DNA of 64,000 nucleotides, taken from the NCBI GenBank assembly GCA_963755495.1, contig CAVWJS010000003.1, forward strand, positions 101,496 to 165,495, read 5' to 3'. Each line of letters starts with the position of its first letter. The first letter of the stretch is position 1. The stretch comes from Bog-473 sp963755495. Its GTDB lineage: Bacteria > Actinomycetota > Acidimicrobiia > Acidimicrobiales > RAAP-2. The position numbers and the translations under genes were made by a program. A model generated the notes under the pieces. That model saw only the letters and a list, made by a program, of their open reading frames with translations. It had not been told where the DNA came from and did not search any database. Below are positions 63,956 through 64,000 of this stretch, piece after piece.

Positions 63956-64000
63956 GGGGATTCCACTTTTAGCCCCCGACCAGGACTTTGAGTGGAGGTG
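63956..64000 (-). repeat. RNA-gene attachment repeat, copy C (cut by window end)
   Basis: 45 bases match copy A at 26117-26162 with a few changes and one missing base: GGGGATTCCACTTTTAGCCC, then ACTTTGAGTGGAGGTG. It includes the terminator-like hairpin and the start of the acceptor (CACCTCCACT on the minus strand). The T-arm would follow just outside the window. It marks the right border of the second island. Confidence 0.6.

Noticed and set aside
1..64000. CRISPR array
   Set aside because: No regularly spaced short repeats with spacers were seen in any intergenic region.

Overview
This is a GC-rich bacterial chromosome segment, most likely from an actinobacterium and possibly from an Acidimicrobiia-like lineage (an inference). 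Evidence: dense high-GC coding, many GTG starts with GTGA or ATGA overlaps, a replication-relaxation protein plus serine recombinase island of the actinobacterial type, and a final operon with the same gene order as Mycobacterium tuberculosis Rv0081-Rv0087. No rRNA or complete tRNA was found.

Layout. 1-5.3 kb: two divergent FtsX-type ABC permeases. 5.3-7.3 kb: small HTH and membrane proteins, then kdpE and an OB-fold protein. 7.3-11.9 kb: the Kdp K+-ATPase operon on the minus strand (27-aa ORF, kdpF, kdpA, kdpB, kdpC, OB-fold protein, kdpE). 12-17 kb: a secreted protein, a DUF2254 membrane protein, a short kinase-less KdpD, a universal stress protein and a PH-like membrane protein. 17.2-20.3 kb: an ABC importer (ATPase and fused double permease) of the nitrate/sulfonate type. 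21.3-23.3 kb: a KimA-like APC permease. 23.3-25.4 kb: a gene graveyard holding the remains of a second kdp operon, a second OB-fold gene, pieces of an ABC ATPase, and lysA cut by an inversion.

26.1-55.2 kb is flanked by two direct copies of a tRNA/tmRNA-3'-end-like sequence, and a third partial copy ends the window at 63956-64000. The stretch therefore looks like islands integrated in tandem at one RNA gene. The first island holds an MFS pump, a MarR regulator, an ABC1 kinase and an SDR. A defence-like block follows (32.5-46.1 kb): a UvrD-like helicase with a P-loop partner, DUF3644, a HEPN protein with small ORFs, and a restriction-modification cluster. That cluster has two BglII/BstYI-family endonucleases, a stand-alone RAMA protein and an MT-A70 methylase, with three RGATCY sites packed into the promoter region. 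Next come a HAD / FGGY kinase / WbqC / unknown / PLD-like cluster and the mobility module (coupling ATPase remains, replication relaxase, DNA methylase, RHH, XRE, ImmA-like protease, serine recombinase). The second island (55.3-63.9 kb) has a DUF433/DUF5615 toxin-antitoxin pair with a 27-bp palindromic operator, an ArsR regulator and a six-gene membrane complex related to group 4 hydrogenases and complex I. Its large subunit lacks the Ni-Fe cysteines.

Functional links. Kdp, short KdpD, KdpE, the Usp protein and the KimA-like permease together suggest potassium homeostasis. Many genes (kdpA, kdpB, kdpD, kdpE, DUF2254, APC permease, MFS, recombinase, conjugation ATPase, small ORFs) carry single-base indels that break otherwise well-conserved frames, while the last operon and most of 33-46 kb are intact. 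From sequence alone I cannot separate true decay from consensus errors. The second kdp locus, the inverted lysA pieces and the multi-codon deletion in kdpD look like real rearrangements unless the assembly is chimeric.
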